NCBI RefSeq assembly: GCF_002742645.2
Contig: NZ_CP033875.1
Span: 1,178,001 to 1,242,000 of the forward strand
DNA from: Caulobacter sp. FWC26
GTDB lineage: Bacteria > Pseudomonadota > Alphaproteobacteria > Caulobacterales > Caulobacteraceae
Direction of reading: 5' to 3'
DNA length: 64,000 bases
The position numbers and the translations under genes are program-made. Numbering within the stretch: position 1 is the first letter of the stretch; the number at the start of each line of letters is the position of its first letter. The notes beneath the pieces were generated by a model. The model did not search any database. It saw only the letters and a list, made by a program, of their open reading frames with translations, and was not told the DNA's origin. Shown here one piece after another: positions 63,301-64,000 of the stretch.

Positions 63301-64000
63301 ATGATGATCGACACCGCGTCTCGTTTCCGTCCCTGGTCGCTCTTGGCGGCGTTCAGCCTGCTGCTGTTCCTGATCACCGCCTCGACCTACGGCTCGCTGG
63401 GTGTGGTTCTGCCCGCCATGATCGGCGAACTGAAGTGGAGCTTTGAAAAGGCGTTCCTGGGCTTCTCTGTTCTGGGCGTCTTCACCGGCGCCTCGTCCTG
63501 GCTGCCGGCGATCCTGATCCGGCGGATCGGCGTCCGGGGGACCCTGCTGGCGGGCGCGGTCGTGCTGGCCGGCGGCTTCTTGGGACTGGCCAACGCCGAG
63601 AGTCTGCTCAGCTATTATGTTGGGGCGGCGGCGTGCGGCGTCGGCTTCCAGATGGCCGCCCTGATCCCTGGGACGCACGTGCTGTCGTCGCTGTTTCGCC
63701 AGCGCGCGCTACCGTTCGGCGTCTACTTCACCTTCGGATCGCTGGGCGGCGCCGCCGGGCCCTGGATGGTGCTGACCCTGATGGGCGCCAGCGGCGGCGA
63801 CTGGCGGGCCTTCTGGATCGTACAGGCTGTTCTGGCCGCCGTCGTCGGCGGGATCTGCGCCCTGATGGTCGGCGGCCCCAAATGGCTGGCGGCGGCCGCT
63901 CACGAGGTTGATCTCGAGGTCGAGCAGGCGGCGCGGCAGGCGCCCGCCACTGCGCGCGTCTATCGGACGGCGCACGAATGGAGCGTCCGCCAAGCGCTGC
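63301..64000 (+). CDS. MFS transporter (5' part; runs off window)
   Basis: ATG 63301 follows GAGGCGAGG closely; the frame is open to the window end (about 233 residues visible). Helices: LAAFSLLLFLITASTYGSLG, FLGFSVLGVFTGASSWLPA, GTLLAGAVVLAGGFLGLA, YYVGAAACGVGFQMAALIPG, YFTFGSLGGAAGPWMVL and AFWIVQAVLAAVVGGICAL. The LIRRIGVRG loop is the typical MFS A-motif-like region. It is an inner membrane secondary transporter, probably working with TonB receptor 3. Substrate not determinable here. Confidence 0.88.
   Translation, partial: MMIDTASRFRPWSLLAAFSLLLFLITASTYGSLGVVLPAMIGELKWSFEKAFLGFSVLGVFTGASSWLPAILIRRIGVRGTLLAGAVVLAGGFLGLANAESLLSYYVGAAACGVGFQMAALIPGTHVLSSLFRQRALPFGVYFTFGSLGGAAGPWMVLTLMGASGGDWRAFWIVQAVLAAVVGGICALMVGGPKWLAAAAHEVDLEVEQAARQAPATARVYRTAHEWSVRQAL

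Overview
The window is high-GC DNA (roughly two-thirds G+C by eye) that reads like a Caulobacter chromosome. The evidence is three large TonB-dependent receptors of Caulobacter/Xanthomonas type, many methyl-accepting chemotaxis proteins and hybrid kinases, promoter-like TTGAC-N13-GCTANAWC elements, an enolase-type mannonate dehydratase beside a GH67 alpha-glucuronidase, and families of GC-rich palindromic intergenic repeats. The species assignment is inference; no rRNA, tRNA, CRISPR array, transposase or prophage gene was seen.

Layout. 1-3.1 kb (minus): a four-gene cluster (SpsF-like cytidylyltransferase, PseG-like hydrolase, methyltransferase, truncated FAD protein) that looks like nonulosonic-acid/flagellin-sugar synthesis. 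3.2-17 kb: hybrid kinase, secreted protein, ELM1-like protein, GreA, a chemoreceptor with a coupled small membrane protein, VOC protein, GST, a second chemoreceptor, DUF998 protein, secreted M28 peptidase and a 79-residue miniature rod-like protein. 17-21.5 kb: DUF559 protein, zinc ADH + SDR pair, carA with a structured leader, DUF1272 zinc protein. 21.5-25.3 kb: TonB receptor 1 behind a perfect 14-bp LacI-type palindrome, then a 47-residue membrane protein. 25.3-36.0 kb (minus): an eight-gene, tightly packed operon tldD-tldE-DUF4159-moxR-DUF58-batA-DUF4175-membrane protein. 36.3-42.7 kb: TonB receptor 2 with 2-oxoglutarate/Fe(II) oxygenase genes on both sides. 42.8-44.8 kb: HAD hydrolase and acyltransferase. 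44.9-49.4 kb: glucuronate/glucuronoxylan locus (GntR regulator, manD, GH67) around a divergent promoter carrying two operator-like palindromes. 49.6-54.3 kb: secreted S9 peptidase and a second hybrid kinase. 54.4-57.8 kb: methionine importer metNI...metQ, split by two small genes. 57.8-59.8 kb: a lower-GC patch with three minus-strand orphan genes, bounded by a 19-bp direct repeat. 59.8-64 kb: GntR regulator, TonB receptor 3 and the start of an MFS transporter.

How the genes work together: the window is dominated by outer-membrane uptake (three TonB receptors, each with regulators or periplasmic partners), sensing (two chemoreceptors, two orphan hybrid kinases, two GntR regulators) and envelope maintenance (MoxR/BatA-type operon, secreted peptidases). 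The most unusual unit is the eight-gene operon, in which an apparently Tat-exported TldD/TldE-type protease pair is physically tied to a MoxR-vWA ATPase system. Start codons were chosen by ribosome binding site and family alignment; five genes appear to use TTG.
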